This document shows, in pieces, positions 32,001 to 43,248 of a stretch of DNA of 64,000 bases; positions within the stretch are counted from its first letter, which is position 1, and the number at the start of each line of letters is the position of its first letter. Below the pieces are notes generated by a model. That model was not told where the DNA came from. It did not search any database and saw nothing but the letters and a program-made list of their open reading frames with translations. The position numbers were made by a program, and so were the translations under genes. The stretch spans positions 1 to 64,000 of the forward strand of contig JAWPHD010008295.1 of assembly GCA_037043455.1 (NCBI GenBank), given 5' to 3'. Source of the DNA: Cyrtodaria siliqua (Eukaryota; Mollusca; Bivalvia; Adapedonta; Hiatellidae).

Positions 32001-34698
32001 GACTGTTACATTTAATCCTCAAAAAACCAAAAGCCTTGTCTGCACTAGAAGAAACTATAACCACCCACCAGTCTACTTTGATAATGATATAGTACAAGAC
32101 GTAGCGTCACATTGCCACCTTGGATTAACAATTCAGTCCAATGCAACTTGGTCGCATCATATAGAAAATATATACGAAAAAGCATGTGCACGATTAAACA
32201 TTCTAAGAATGCTTAAGTACAAACTTGACAGACATTCTCTATTGAAAATATACGAGTATATCGCCTTTATAAGACCTATACATGAATATGGCGATTCAGT
32301 ATGGGATAACTGTACACAGGAAGAATCTGATCTATTAGAGAGCGTCCAAGTTGAAGCAGCACGAATAATAACAGGCCTCAGGTGCAATTCCTCTAGATCA
32401 TACTTATATAATGAATTGAACTTAGAAACATTAACAAAAAGAAGAAAAGATCATAAACTTGTAACAATTTACAAAATAATTTATGGCATAAGTCCAGATT
32501 ACATGTATAACTTAATCCAGCCATACTTACCTGTAAACAATAATTATAACCTTCGAACATCAGGATTAAACTTACGTCTCCCTCTTTGTCGTACAACATC
32601 ATATTATAACAGCTTTCTGCCGAGTACAATTACATTGTGGAATGCTTTACCTTTAGACGCTAAAAATGCACCATCTGTTGAACAATTTAAGCATAAACTT
32701 AAGGCTATTGAACACAGGACTAACAGTCCATATCACTATAATATAGGAAATAGGAATGATAACATCATCCATTGTCAATTAAGAAATAACTCAAGTAATC
32801 TAAATAAGCATTTATTTGACCACTTCTTGACAGATTCAGCAGTATGTCCGAAATGTGGCAATCCATGTGAGGGCAATACTCATTTCAACTGTCCACTGTA
32901 TATCCAATTCAGAAATGACTTACTTGATACCCTAGCCAATCTTGTTGATGTCACGCATATCAACATTGACTTGATACTGAATGGCAGTTCCAATCTAGAC
33001 GATTGACTTGATACTGAATGGCAGTTCCAATCTAGACGATACTACGAACTCAGAAATGGTACTTATCGTCCACAAATACATCAAGTGTACCAGTAGATTT
33101 TCGTAGAATTATAGATGTATGTACAGGTACATATGTATATGTATGTGTATATAGGTATGTGCATGAATGTGTACATGTATGTATATACTATTGTATTTTC
33201 AGATATGTTTTGTCACAATGCTAGAATTTTTTTTATATTTTGTCATCTTTTTTCCTTTTTATTGTAATTTTTATTTTTTTGTTTGTCTGTTCTGTTATCT
33301 TAAATTCCAAAATTAACTATTGGTTACAGAAACTCATACTAAAACCATTATATTTTGTAATAATCGGTACATTTTTATATATATTTCGTATTGGTTTCCA
33401 GTATGATTTTCTCTCTGTTTATTCTTTTTTTTTCTCACTTAAATTCTTTCTGACAGTACAAAGTGTTAATAATAAACAATCACGGTACACATGTTTCAAA
33501 GATTCTAAGTTAATTGTCAAACCAAAATATGCAAACTGTACTACAATTCCACATTTTATGTTATGTTTGATATGAATGTATTGTTTATATGTACCTTGAT
33601 ACGGGAGAGGTCTTACATAGGCATTGCCTGTTGTCCAATCCCATTCAGTACTTGAATAAAATATTGTTTAAATTACTACTGACAACAGCTTTTGCAAAAT
33701 ATATTTTTGTCGATTTTAATTTTAACGCTGAATTACAGTTACTTATATTTCAAACGATATTAAATTTAAAACGGAGGTAATTTATGATTATCCTTGTTTC
33801 ATTTTATTATAAACGGAATATTTGCAATAAATAGGTTAAACCTTTATGGCCATTTTTTTATAGTATTTCCTATCAATCTTAAAGGCATAATATGCTTATT
33901 AACACAAACATGAAACAGTTGACGAAGCACACGGAAGCGTTACAACTTGGAGAATTAGGCTAACAAATAAACTGAATAAAATTAAACTGTATGCCGAATA
34001 CATATTTGTGATTACGCTGTATCCCCTACACGCTACGCCGACGCTAAGCACAACACGGGAAGTGTGCAGATCCAAATGGTTTATTTATAGCACAGGTAAT
34101 GTTTATGTAAACACATTAATTAAAAAGTAAACGTGCCTTTTTAACGAAGCGTACGTTTCTAATCATTTGTTTCTATTAACGGCTGGGTACTTCGGGAGAT
34201 TTAATGCAAATTTGACGGTAATATTATACACAAATACTTGACAAAATATATTTAAACTAAGAAAATTAGCTAGATAAAACGTGTGTGTGATCATTACACG
34301 TCAAAAAAATTAAATACGTTTGCATGATCGTTATTCATTCCAATTGTTTCTTATTGCAGGCGTTCGGGTTTTTAAACCTGGTTGTAGTTATCGTCCATGG
34401 CGTTATGCAAGGGCGCACCGTCATGGAGAAGAGGAACGCGGGAAGAGAGTCGTCTGCCTCAGACAAGGCCGTTGAAGACGAAATATGAAAACAGTGATAG
34501 TGATCAAATATATTTGAATATACAACATCAGCATCTTGAATCCTCCATTTTGTATTCTTTCAGGCGTTCGGATTTTTTAACCTGATTGTACTTATCGTCC
34601 ATGGTGCCTTACAAGGGCGCTCCGTGCTGGAGAAGAGGGACGCGGGAAGTGGGTCGTCTGCTTCAGACACGCCCGCTGAGGAAGCAAATAAATATTAG
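25863..34698 (+). CDS. CMTM-like MARVEL-domain protein, gene B (span of coding exons)
   Basis: Joined exons 25863-26051, 28931-29119, 29992-30090 and either 34360-34488 (4a, 201 residues) or 34564-34698 (4b, 203 residues), all phase 0. The protein has an acidic, Thr-rich cytoplasmic N-tail (about 1-40), then TM1 (about 51-73), TM2 (about 92-113), TM3 (about 127-146), TM4 (about 159-176) and a charged Ser-rich C-tail. Four helices, FV at the start of TM1, W-D-x-T before TM3 and AAAAFGFL at TM4 identify a MARVEL domain of the CMTM/plasmolipin type, a membrane adaptor in trafficking. Length is usual for the family. Copy B is the only one of the three that is undamaged from first to last exon with both tails. 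Confidence 0.8.
26052..27240. repeat. 27-bp satellite in inverted orientation, filling intron 1
   Basis: About 44 units are the reverse complement of those at 15657-19110: GTAAGTTACATGACACGTGA plus TTCTAAT. Each unit has GTAAGT or a near variant, a consensus 5' splice site. The first unit coincides with the true donor of exon 1. The first 300 bases are less regular, with TTATTCTCACGACAAGTG variants. The + strand frame (MTRDSNVSY repeats, 224 codons) is an artefact of the period. Confidence 0.95.
27241..27845 (+). other. Middle of intron 1 of gene B
   Basis: AT-rich, non-repetitive sequence, almost identical in copy C (55019-55623). No exon seen. Confidence 0.6.
27846..28810. repeat. 246-bp tandem array, four units, just upstream of exon 2
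   Basis: Units start at 27846, 28088, 28334 and 28580 with TTTGGAAGCAACAAAC (first: TTTGAAAGC). Spacing is 242, 246 and 246. Each has TATAAATAA on the + strand and, about 110 bases later, AATAAA. The last unit merges into unique sequence leading to exon 2. The array of copy C (55624-56580) is nearly identical, while the copy at the window start is diverged. - strand frames of 67 codons in each unit have no family match. Confidence 0.92.
28931..29119 (+). CDS. Gene B exon 2: second half of TM1, loop, TM2
   Basis: The acceptor CTTCTCCTTTCAG ends at 28930 and GTAAGT begins at 29120. 63 codons beginning VLSLLGLISVSVPKNEGCAY. From 28961 on the sequence follows gene A; the acceptor tract follows gene C (CTCCTTTCAG, where gene A has CTCTTTTCAG). 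The exon thus spans the inferred crossover. Confidence 0.85.
29120..29820 (+). other. Intron 2 of gene B
   Basis: As in copy A: CCGTCCGT/CTGTCTGT tract near the start, pyrimidine-rich end. No exon. Confidence 0.65.
29821..29890 (+). pseudogene. Partial duplicate of exon 3 in gene B
   Basis: After TTTTAG the codons for EVIWCILTALMYFICSSVIA follow, but there is no donor. The sequence continues into a CT-rich tract and reaches true exon 3 at 29992, 171 bases on. The frame stays open from here through exon 3, so use of this acceptor without splicing would add 57 codons and a second TM3-like helix. Copy A has two such units. Confidence 0.7.
29992..30090 (+). CDS. Gene B exon 3: TM3
   Basis: The acceptor CTACTTTCAG ends at 29991 and GTAAGT starts at 30091. 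It encodes EVIWCIITALMYLICSSVIA, then ANACFQDGYKAAA: TM3 and a short loop with one Cys. 99 bases, phase 0. It has the GCAGCT that lacks its A in gene A. Confidence 0.85.
30091..31866 (+). other. Intron 3 of gene B, 5' part
   Basis: Equivalent to 1702-3517 of copy A, including the C-rich tract (30350-30395) and the ACCCACACA repeat at 30966-31200, which is about 27 bases shorter than in A. No exon. Confidence 0.6.
31867..33671 (+). mobile_element. LINE insertion in intron 3 of gene B
   Basis: The same insertion as at 3518-6075. Target duplications are at 31842-31866 and 33672-33695. It lacks the foldback element and the internal RT duplication of copy A, but has an 18-base deletion after DKNP and a 34-base tandem repeat at about 32968-33035 (TTGACTTGATACTGAATGGC twice), which shifts the frame. 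RT frame 31900-33006 with RLFADDTSLF upstream and CPKCGNPCEGNTHFNCPLY near its end. Confidence 0.8.
34360..34488 (+). CDS. Gene B last exon 4a: TM4 and tail
   Basis: The acceptor TTCTTATTGCAG ends at 34359; TGA at 34486-34488. The protein part is the same as in copy A: AFGFLNLVVVIVHGVMQG with the acidic end AVEDEI. Spliced to exon 3 it gives KAAA-AFGFL. A 201-residue product. Confidence 0.8.
   Translation, partial: AFGFLNLVVVIVHGVMQGRTVMEKRNAGRESSASDKAVEDEI
34564..34698 (+). CDS. Gene B alternative last exon 4b
   Basis: The acceptor TATTCTTTCAG ends at 34563; TAG at 34696-34698. It encodes AFGFFNLIVLIVHGALQG and a tail ending EEANKY. One change from copy A: AGSGSS instead of AGRGSS. After the TAG 19 in-frame codons (34699-34755) matching the gene C tail follow before TAA. 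Confidence 0.75.
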   Translation, partial: AFGFFNLIVLIVHGALQGRSVLEKRDAGSGSSASDTPAEEANKY

Positions 34699-35333
34699 GA
34701 TACTTCGGATGCCTTCAGATCCACGACCGCCGAGGAAGCACATATATTTTACAATTAATAGGATGTTTTTGGACCTACTTGAAACAGGTCAAGCAAGACA
34801 TGACATGTTTTGGGCCAGTATCTTGTTGTCGTCATGACCTGTCGCAATTAGGAATAAGTTCGAACTCTTTTTGTCAATATGTGTTCATACTATTCAAGAC
34901 ATAACTGTATCTTCATGACATTGCTTTTCAAGACACACTTTTTGAGACAAAACATAATGACCTAAACCAAATACTTCAGAATGCATATAACACCATATTT
35001 CAAGCTTGCGTTGTTTGTCAAACTCATATAAAACAAATCTATGAACATATACCTTGTCGACGTGTGTGAAGACGTCATCAAACTAGTTTTTATTAGAATT
35101 AATGTGTATATAAGTATTACTTCATTACTTCAATCATATGACGAATATGATATGTCACATTGCACCTATATAATTATGTGTCTCAAGAAGTATTGATTGT
35201 TTTTCCTTAAGTCTTTATATATCGCAACTCGTCTTTATTTTCTTATAGCAGGACTTCTTGATGTGTCTCAAAACGTCTTGGGTTTTGTCTTCGATCTTGT
35301 CTTGTCGTGTCCTGAACTCGTGTGTTGCTATGG

Positions 35334-37273
35334 CTTTTCTCAAGTCATTGCGTACATTCTTTGTCGCTTTCTAGGCTTTTGTTTTTATATTCATATATAT
35401 ATGATCATCTTTTTGTTATACTTATATTGCCTATTAAGCTGCCTTGTTGGTTAGATAACATATCACGGCGGGGATTTCGTTATTTACACTGTCCCGTTTA
35501 ATTGGAATGAAAAAAGATAAAAGTCAAGACTGGTGCACCCTAGAACCTGGTTAACAATCAACAGCCTTTTTGCCACTGAACATTGCAAGGCGGTACCCCT
35601 ATTCTCAACCCCTTATGTTTAAGGTGTGACATATTTTACTTCTGTTTTTCCTTATTCTAATTTTGTTCCAGTGAATAGTGAGTGTTAACAATGTAAAGAC
35701 TCTATGAAGAAATATGGCTTGAACGAATGTTTGTAATAACATTAGATGCACATTTGTGACATAAGACTGTTAATGTGAAATCATGTTTATTGTTTTTGTA
35801 ACACTGAGCATCTGTACAAATCATTTTTACTGTATTTAAGTTCATCACGTGATACGTCACGTCACGTGATACGTGATGAGAGACTATATTTTAATTGTCA
35901 TAATAATCAATGTAATTGACTGATTCCATGTGTTTTCCATTCTAAACACGTTTATTTGCTTACCTTACGATATAACTGTATATAATAACAATGGTTTCAA
36001 AGCATGCATGTTGACATTTACATAATGTCCAAATTGAATAAATACTTAGATATACGAATGCGTTTCAGTTTTATGAGAGAAAGGCGTCGTTGCCACTGCC
36101 GGGAATCGAACCTGGAACACTTATATTGTAACACCGTATATTCTAATGCAACATGTTATCGTACCGGAAGTGTTTTAGTTGAATTTAGTTTTACGGCTAA
36201 CCAACACAAAGAGGTCATATGACGCCCAACAGAAATGAACGTTTCATGCACCCCCTCCGTTTACATCGAGATTGTATAAAACCTTCTAAAACTGTAGAAT
36301 TCCAGAGTTTCTGCAAATCCATTTTTATTGGAGCCACGATCATTGTTTTCTGCAACCATTCAAGTAGCTCCTGAAACCATACAGGGATCATGATGAATAC
36401 ATTCAATGAGCATGACAAAACAAAAATGCAAAATGAACATAAATTCTGGGGGATTTTACGAAGCAGTGGCCCTATTATTGTCTGTGAACGGGGCACACGA
36501 AGTGTTACAATGAGAAGGGAAATTGGATGTCGATGTTGGCGAATTTTAAGCGACCACATTTAAAACGCAAACATACGGAATGCAACAGCTCCCTAACTTC
36601 TGCTGTGTGCCAGTTTCACATTTGTTCCTGCAATATAGATTCAGCAAAGTGTTTTTAGTAAGTTTTCTTCGCTAGTAACACTCCTGGGGAATCTGTACGC
36701 AGCGAGTACAGGGTAATGCATTAGAATCAGGCTATCATACAAGCGTATATTCGTATCATATAAGCGCTATCTTTCGTACTACAGCCATCTTTCAGTACGG
36801 TGATCCCATCTACTTCGTAGCGTACAGTAACAGATAGTTTCTAAGTGCTTTAGTTTAAGTATAGTTGAACTTTATTTAGCGCGTGTATATTGATATGACT
36901 TTCAAGTCACCTGTACAGCTTTGGTAATTGTTTTTCACAAATGTGATACTATGATGATTTTATACATAACTTCTATATATTATTACAATGAAATGGAAAG
37001 ACTATTACAATGAAATGGAATAGCTGGATACAAATAACGCAATTTATGAACTGAAAATATAAGATTGATTATCGGCTACTATATACTTTAATAATTTCAA
37101 ATCAATTGTCGGAGATTCATGATAAGCCACACACAATAAACACCGTTAAAGCATGTCTATAAATCGCATTGATCAACCATATCGTACTATGCACTAACCT
37201 GTTCTCGCAATGTACATTGATTGATTTAAACATATATGTTATTGCCGTATATGTACACGTACAATGCAAATGG
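35334..37273. other. Copy B equivalent of the 1.94-kb ATGG-flanked segment
   Basis: ATGG lies at 35330-35333 and 37270-37273. The content is as in copy A, almost without change: E-box palindrome at 35843-35878 and tRNA-like B-box at about 36097-36118. No supported gene. Confidence 0.6.
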
Positions 37274-37903
37274 GTCAGGCCACACGAATTACGGCCCTTC
37301 CCTACAATGGAGTTGTAATAAATATAATGAATGGCTATTAACACGTATCATTAAGCTGGGTTAAGTACAACAAGTAAGTTGTAGGACATGTTAAGATAAT
37401 ATAATGACAAATATAAGTAGAAAATAGAAATAAAGAAGAAGTAGAAGTGGAAGAAAGAAAGAATAATGCAACGCTATATGTAAATATTCACCAGGAGTTA
37501 GCACTTGCATGTACAGGTTTTGTTTGTTATTTGGTTTAAATATATTCTTATATTGTCAAATGCACAACCGTTGTATGTTATTTTAGCATAAACTCTCAAA
37601 ACAGTCAACAAGGTAGTTCGGTCATATTTTTTAAAATTTAAGTGCAATTATGAATGCGAAGACACTATGAAAAATGCTAATAAAAGTTGAGCTGAATGAT
37701 TTTAAAATGTGTTAAAATTAGGTCAACTCGACATCCAAGATGGCCGATATTACCAAAAAAAATTGAATCCTTAAACAATCTGCTTCTCAAAAACTGCTGT
37801 ATAGCTCTCAACAGTTTATTATCATTGTTATTAATTGCTACCCACTAGACTATCATATTTGTTTAAAGTCCACATGTTAACACATAGCTATACCCCGGGT
37901 GTC

Positions 37904-38580
37904 CAAAGTTTGTTTATTGAAAGTTTGTATCTTTTACATATACGCATATATAGGGAAACACATGAATCTTCTCGGGAACCACAAAGCCTAGAGCTCTTAT
38001 AGTCCTCTACCTAGTTTATTCAAATGGTGACCCTGAGGTCTAATCCCGCCCTGCCCTGGGATCACAGCTTTACATAGAGTCATTTAGGATAATATTTAAA
38101 AACAAATTGCTCTGCAACTACAAGAGCTAGAGGTCTAATATTTTGCAAATAGCATAAGCCTACGATCCTCTGCCAAGTTTGTTCGAACAGAATTTGGCCC
38201 CGCCCCGGGAGTCACAGTTGTACAGAGAGTTAAAAAAACGTATGCTCTGCAACTACAAGAGCTAGGGGTCTAATAATGTGCAGGCGGCATAAGCTTATGA
38301 TCCTCTACCAAGTTTGTTAAAATGGCGACCCTGGGGTTAAATTTGGCCGCACCGCAGGAGTCACATGTTTAACACTATTATACGTATATAGGGGAAAACT
38401 TTAAAAAAAAAAACTTCTTCATAAGCTTATGAGTATATAAAGTGTGTTGAAATAGTAACCCTGTGGTTAAATATGGCTGCGTCCCAGGGGTCACGTGTTT
38501 TTATAAAGGGAAACCCTTTTTAAAAAATATTCTCTGAAGCCATAAGGCTTAGAGCTCATATATTACACGGGTTCTCATCC
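37904..38580. repeat. Degenerate 150-170-bp tandem repeat, copy B
   Basis: Same as 10310-10985. Confidence 0.65.
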
Positions 38581-38693
38581 CATGTAAAGGTACTGGAGGC
38601 GATCATTTGATTTTGATCAATACTTTCTGAGCGGCACCGTCCATCAGAACATTCAGTGCTTTGATTTAAAAAAAACTCACAGCGTCTCGTTAG

Positions 38694-39392
38694 TTTTTCT
38701 ACATAACTTGCCTTTGTTCTATCATTACTATATGTATAAAACAGACTATTATGTAAACTGCAATATGAGCAGAGGCCACCGACGCATTCTTGCAAAATTT
38801 AGAAGTTGTAATATTCCCTTAGCAATTGAAACAGGGAGATATACACGACCGAAAGCACATGTCCCTGAACGAGTTTGTAAATATTGTAATAAGACAACAA
38901 TTGAGGATGAAACTCATTTTTTGATTGACTGCGAGTTTTATTCAGATATTAGATATGAACTTTTTAATGGAGCAAATCAAGTAAAAAACTTTTTTTTCTG
39001 TTTTCATCAACCGAAAAATTAATATTCTGAATGAACTGTGATATATTACAGTACACATTAGCAAATGCATTTTTAAAAATGTTTAAACGTCGCTCTTTAG
39101 CATTGTAAATATGTTATGCAAATGAAAGTTTGAAATTTTATTGTAGTCTTCATTTTAATTATATGTCAACGAATACTAAATAATAATTTTTAAATATTGA
39201 ATATATATTTTAATGCAATACATTTTTAACTTTTTTATGTTTTAATATGTACTATTGTGTTTTATAGTGTCCCATATGGCTATGATGGCAGGATATCAAA
39301 TAACAATGTTGTATAATATTTGTAAATGTAACTGTATTTGATATGTGACACTTTAATAAAATATTACTTACTTACTTACTTACTTACTTACT
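38694..39392 (+). mobile_element. LINE 3' end with zinc knuckle and TTAC tail, copy B
   Basis: Same as 11100-11798; frame 38708-39022 with VCKYCN and HFLIDC. The tail (TTAC)n lies at 39365-39391. Confidence 0.75.
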
Positions 39393-39511
39393 GTATTGGC
39401 GATGAACATGTATATATGTTCGAGTCTGAATAAAAACTGAAACTATTAATTATAAGAATAGTATAAAGCATTTATTAATTAATTAATTATCATTGATTTG
39501 TGCACGTGCTT

Positions 39512-39830
39512 TTTTGTCCGCACGGTGCTTTTTGTCCGCACAAAATTTGAAAAAGTGACGCTTTTTGTCCGCGCGGTGCTTTTTGTCCGCATAAAAAAAT
39601 GACAAAATGAAATGATGCATTTTGTCCCCGCTTTTTGTCCGCATAAAATTGGAAAAAGTGACGCTTTTTATCCGCGCGGCGCTTTTTGTCCGCAGAAAAA
39701 ATGATGCATTTTGTCCGCATGGCGCTTTTTGTCCCCACAAAATCTGAAAAAGTGACGCCTTTTGTCCGCGCGGCGCTTTTTGTCCACATAAATTCAGAAA
39801 AAGTAACGCTTTTTGTCCGTGAGTCGCTTG
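39512..39830. repeat. GCTTTTTGTCCGC minisatellite, copy B
   Basis: Same as 11918-12235. Confidence 0.85.
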
Positions 39831-39833
39831 TAA

Positions 39834-40416
39834 CACTTGACAAAACTTGTTGCCCTATACGACATTACTGGTACGAGCACTTGGTTCGCGTATTGTGGTC
39901 AATACTGGTATTACTGAACTGACTTATTACGGTTCAGTAGTTTGAGTGTCATTTGACCGAGAGTGAGGATGTCTCCTGCGTCCCATCACAACACACATCA
40001 TCTGATGGCCACACTGAAGTCGGAAGTTTGAAGTCAGAAGTCCGGAGCCGAGAGCTACACCGCCACAACGGATCGACCGAAAAACCGAAGACGGAAGAGG
40101 GCCATCGGGCGGTGTGTGCGGCGCAGGGGTCATACTGTGATGGGTGTGGCCCCAAACAGAGAACCCGACCAGTAGCGGATGTAGGACAACCACCTTAGCG
40201 GATGTAGGCCACCTCGACCAGACCACTTCACCGCCACAGTGAAACTACATAGAGCAGCAGCGACACAACACGACATACCTACAAGAGAATCGACTACACT
40301 ACACAGCAGCACCAGATCAACCAACATACTCACCCAGAACAGTCCAGACTCTGTTGTGCCCATCGCTTCAGGGAATCTCCTGTCGTGTTCGTTGGCGGAA
40401 GGACTTTAAAACTTAG

Positions 40417-40459
<43 letters not shown>

Positions 40460-41160
40460 AAGTTACCATATCCTCTAGGCTCGATATCTTGCAACAACTG
40501 ATGGCAATTCAGATAGAATTGACGAAAGCAAAATGCTCTACTGCTTAGAAATATCAGTTGAGCCAAATACAAATTGACAAATGAATATACTGTATGTGTA
40601 TGACGTTAACGCACCACGTCGCACTCTTCAGTTCCCGGTACGTTTGACGATTTAGTGTGTTTGACATACTTTTCATGTGAAGCCTTGAGTTGATTTTGTG
40701 GCAGACGCGTGGGTCCCTAGATCTATTGAAGTAGTTCGAGTGCAAGAGGCAAAGTGAAACCACAACTTGCCTGCTCTCTGGGGTGAACACGAAGGCCTTT
40801 TGTGATTTTAAAAGTTACATTAGTAATCACGACAATACGACAAAATGATAAATCGCATTTGCGTCCAGTGGACACCAGACAGACATGCACGAAACATCCA
40901 ACCTCTATTTTGTCTGTGGGAAAATGTCACCAGCTTACCATCCCAGATGAAATATTTGTTATTGCTGATGATCACGAAGTTCTGTTTCCATCACAGGAAG
41001 AAGTATACATCAGAATGAACATGATAAGAATCGTTCATGGGTATCCGGTGAAGACAGGGAAATCCAACCCGAGGTATAAGTGTCTATCGGAACGGAGGCT
41101 CGGCCGAGGTTCCGGTTAAAACAATCATACCGAGAGTTGGAATTCCCTATCTGAACCGAA
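39834..41160. other. Copy B of the GC-richer block and spacer, with (CA)n at 40419-40456
   Basis: Corresponds to 12240-13572 of copy A, with very few base changes. No supported gene; the (CA)n tract is a little shorter. Confidence 0.5.
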
Positions 41161-41164
41161 TACC

Positions 41165-41790
41165 CAGGATAGATTAATTTTCTTGCATATCAGAGACATT
41201 GTGTGCGTTGAAGCCGCCAGCTACTAACGTCTTGCATACTTTCCTGCATACCGGATGATGGCACGCTTTAATTTTATCTCGACCCTAGGATGAGATGGAA
41301 ATATCTAGCCCCGGTAAAATGGCGGATATCCTTGTCGGGTATGCAAGAAATCAATATCAGTCCTCACCCACATCAAAAACTGCATACTTTCTGACACAGA
41401 CTATAAGTATCTATCCCGCCTCTATGGGTAAGATAATTATATTTTAGGAAGAGCGCGGAGATAACGTTGTTTCCTTATCTCCCGTCCGAGTCCGAGTCCT
41501 GAAATATCCATTATCTTACCCAGACAGACGGGATAGATGCTTTTTCTTGCACATCAGTCGAAAAGAAAGTGTTTTATCTCGACCCTAGGGTGAGATGGAA
41601 ATTTCTTGCATACCGGACAAGGATATCCGTCATTTTACTGGGGCTAGATATTTCCATCTCACCCTAGGGTCGAGATAAAATTCATGCGCGCCAATATCCG
41701 GTATGCAAGAAAACATGTAAAACGTTAGTAGCTGGCGGTGTCAACGCACAACATGTCTCTGATATACAAGTAAAAGAATCTATCATGCGT
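41165..41790. mobile_element. Large foldback element, copy B
   Basis: Same as 13573-14197, with a few substitutions (for example GGCGGATATCC for GGCGAATATCC). Confidence 0.8.
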
Positions 41791-42280
41791 ATTTACCGAT
41801 TACGGGTGTTGCCGGCGGAAAAATCAAACGTATAGATACGTGGTCTCGGCGGTTTTTCAAAGCATCATGGCCGACCTACTAAAATCACCCTACTTGAAAT
41901 TCTTTATCAACGTTTTAGCTCTACTGCTTTGTTACTGAAGTTTGCATTGAAATAGACTCGAAATGGCGTTTTGGTCGGGTTTCGGGTGTTGTCGGCGGAC
42001 AACCTTTTGTTAGTGCTACTAAAATCACACCACTTGACACCTTTGATCACCATTTTGATTCTAGTGCTGTATGATTGAAAGTTTGAAAGTAGTAAAGTCG
42101 TCGGATAACGAGTGTTGCCGACGGGACGATCAACATCATAGACATGCTGTCTCACTGGATTTTAAAGGCCTGATGGCCAACCTACTAATACCACCCCATT
42201 GAGTTTGTTTTATCTCAGTTTTTGTTCTACTGCTGTAGTACTGAAGTGTATACTGAATTGAAAATAAAACATAAAGACCG

Positions 42281-43248
42281 TTAGTAGAGAAGTTTCACGT
42301 GAAACTATTCTAGATTACTATTTTTAATCAATTTGCAGTGATTTTCTTTGCTTTAAAAGACATTTTGTCAATATGCCATATATGGTAAAAATGCGCGATG
42401 ACGTCATCGTTTCAAGATTGCCATTTCCAGTTATGTTTCTTTGCAATTTTCAATAGGTCATATCTCCTTTATTTTTCTTTGCATTTTGATCATTCTTTCA
42501 GCTTTTTTCAAGTTTTTCAGAGCCCTTTAAAATAAACCTGTTTGAAAATAGCGCATCAGTCCCTTTAAGCATGTGATATACAGAAACTTGATATACATAT
42601 ATATGTTTTTTTTATGTTTTAAAAGGTAGTTATTGTAATATTTTTTAGAGGTCACTTGTAGGCACCGCAACATTTTTTATTTATTTTTATCCAGTTGGAA
42701 GTGTTTATTTGAGTCTCATCATTTGTACAAATGTTAAAATGAATAATGATGAATGTGTGAATACAGTTATAAGTTTTGTGAACTGCACAAATGCCAGCAT
42801 TCACGAGACTATAAATACGGCTCATTCATATTGATACACATATATAGAAAAAATAGAAAGTGCACATTAAATTGTTAGTATGTGATGTTAATCTTAAAAG
42901 GAATGTAGCGCTACATCCAAACGATATGTATTACTGAGAATTCTGAAAAAAACTTGAAAAAGGTTGAAAGAATTATCAAAATCAGATGATAAACAAAGAA
43001 AATATGATCATTTGAAGGTTCTGTTGAAAGGATACGGAAGCCGCCCTTTTGAGAGCTATGACATCATAGTTCTAAATGACCATATATGGAGTATTGATAA
43101 ATATGATATTGTATTTATTTACATGAAAACAACAACACATAACTATATGAAAATTAAGAATACTGAAGTGAAATAGTGCATCAAAGGGGATTTTTCATTC
43201 ATTTGCAGTGATTGTCTATGCTTAAATGATATTTATCTACATGACATA
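42281..43248. mobile_element. Two partial TTAA-type MITEs, copy B
   Basis: Correspond to 14690-14997 and 15302-15657. The second one again runs directly into the satellite array. Confidence 0.65.
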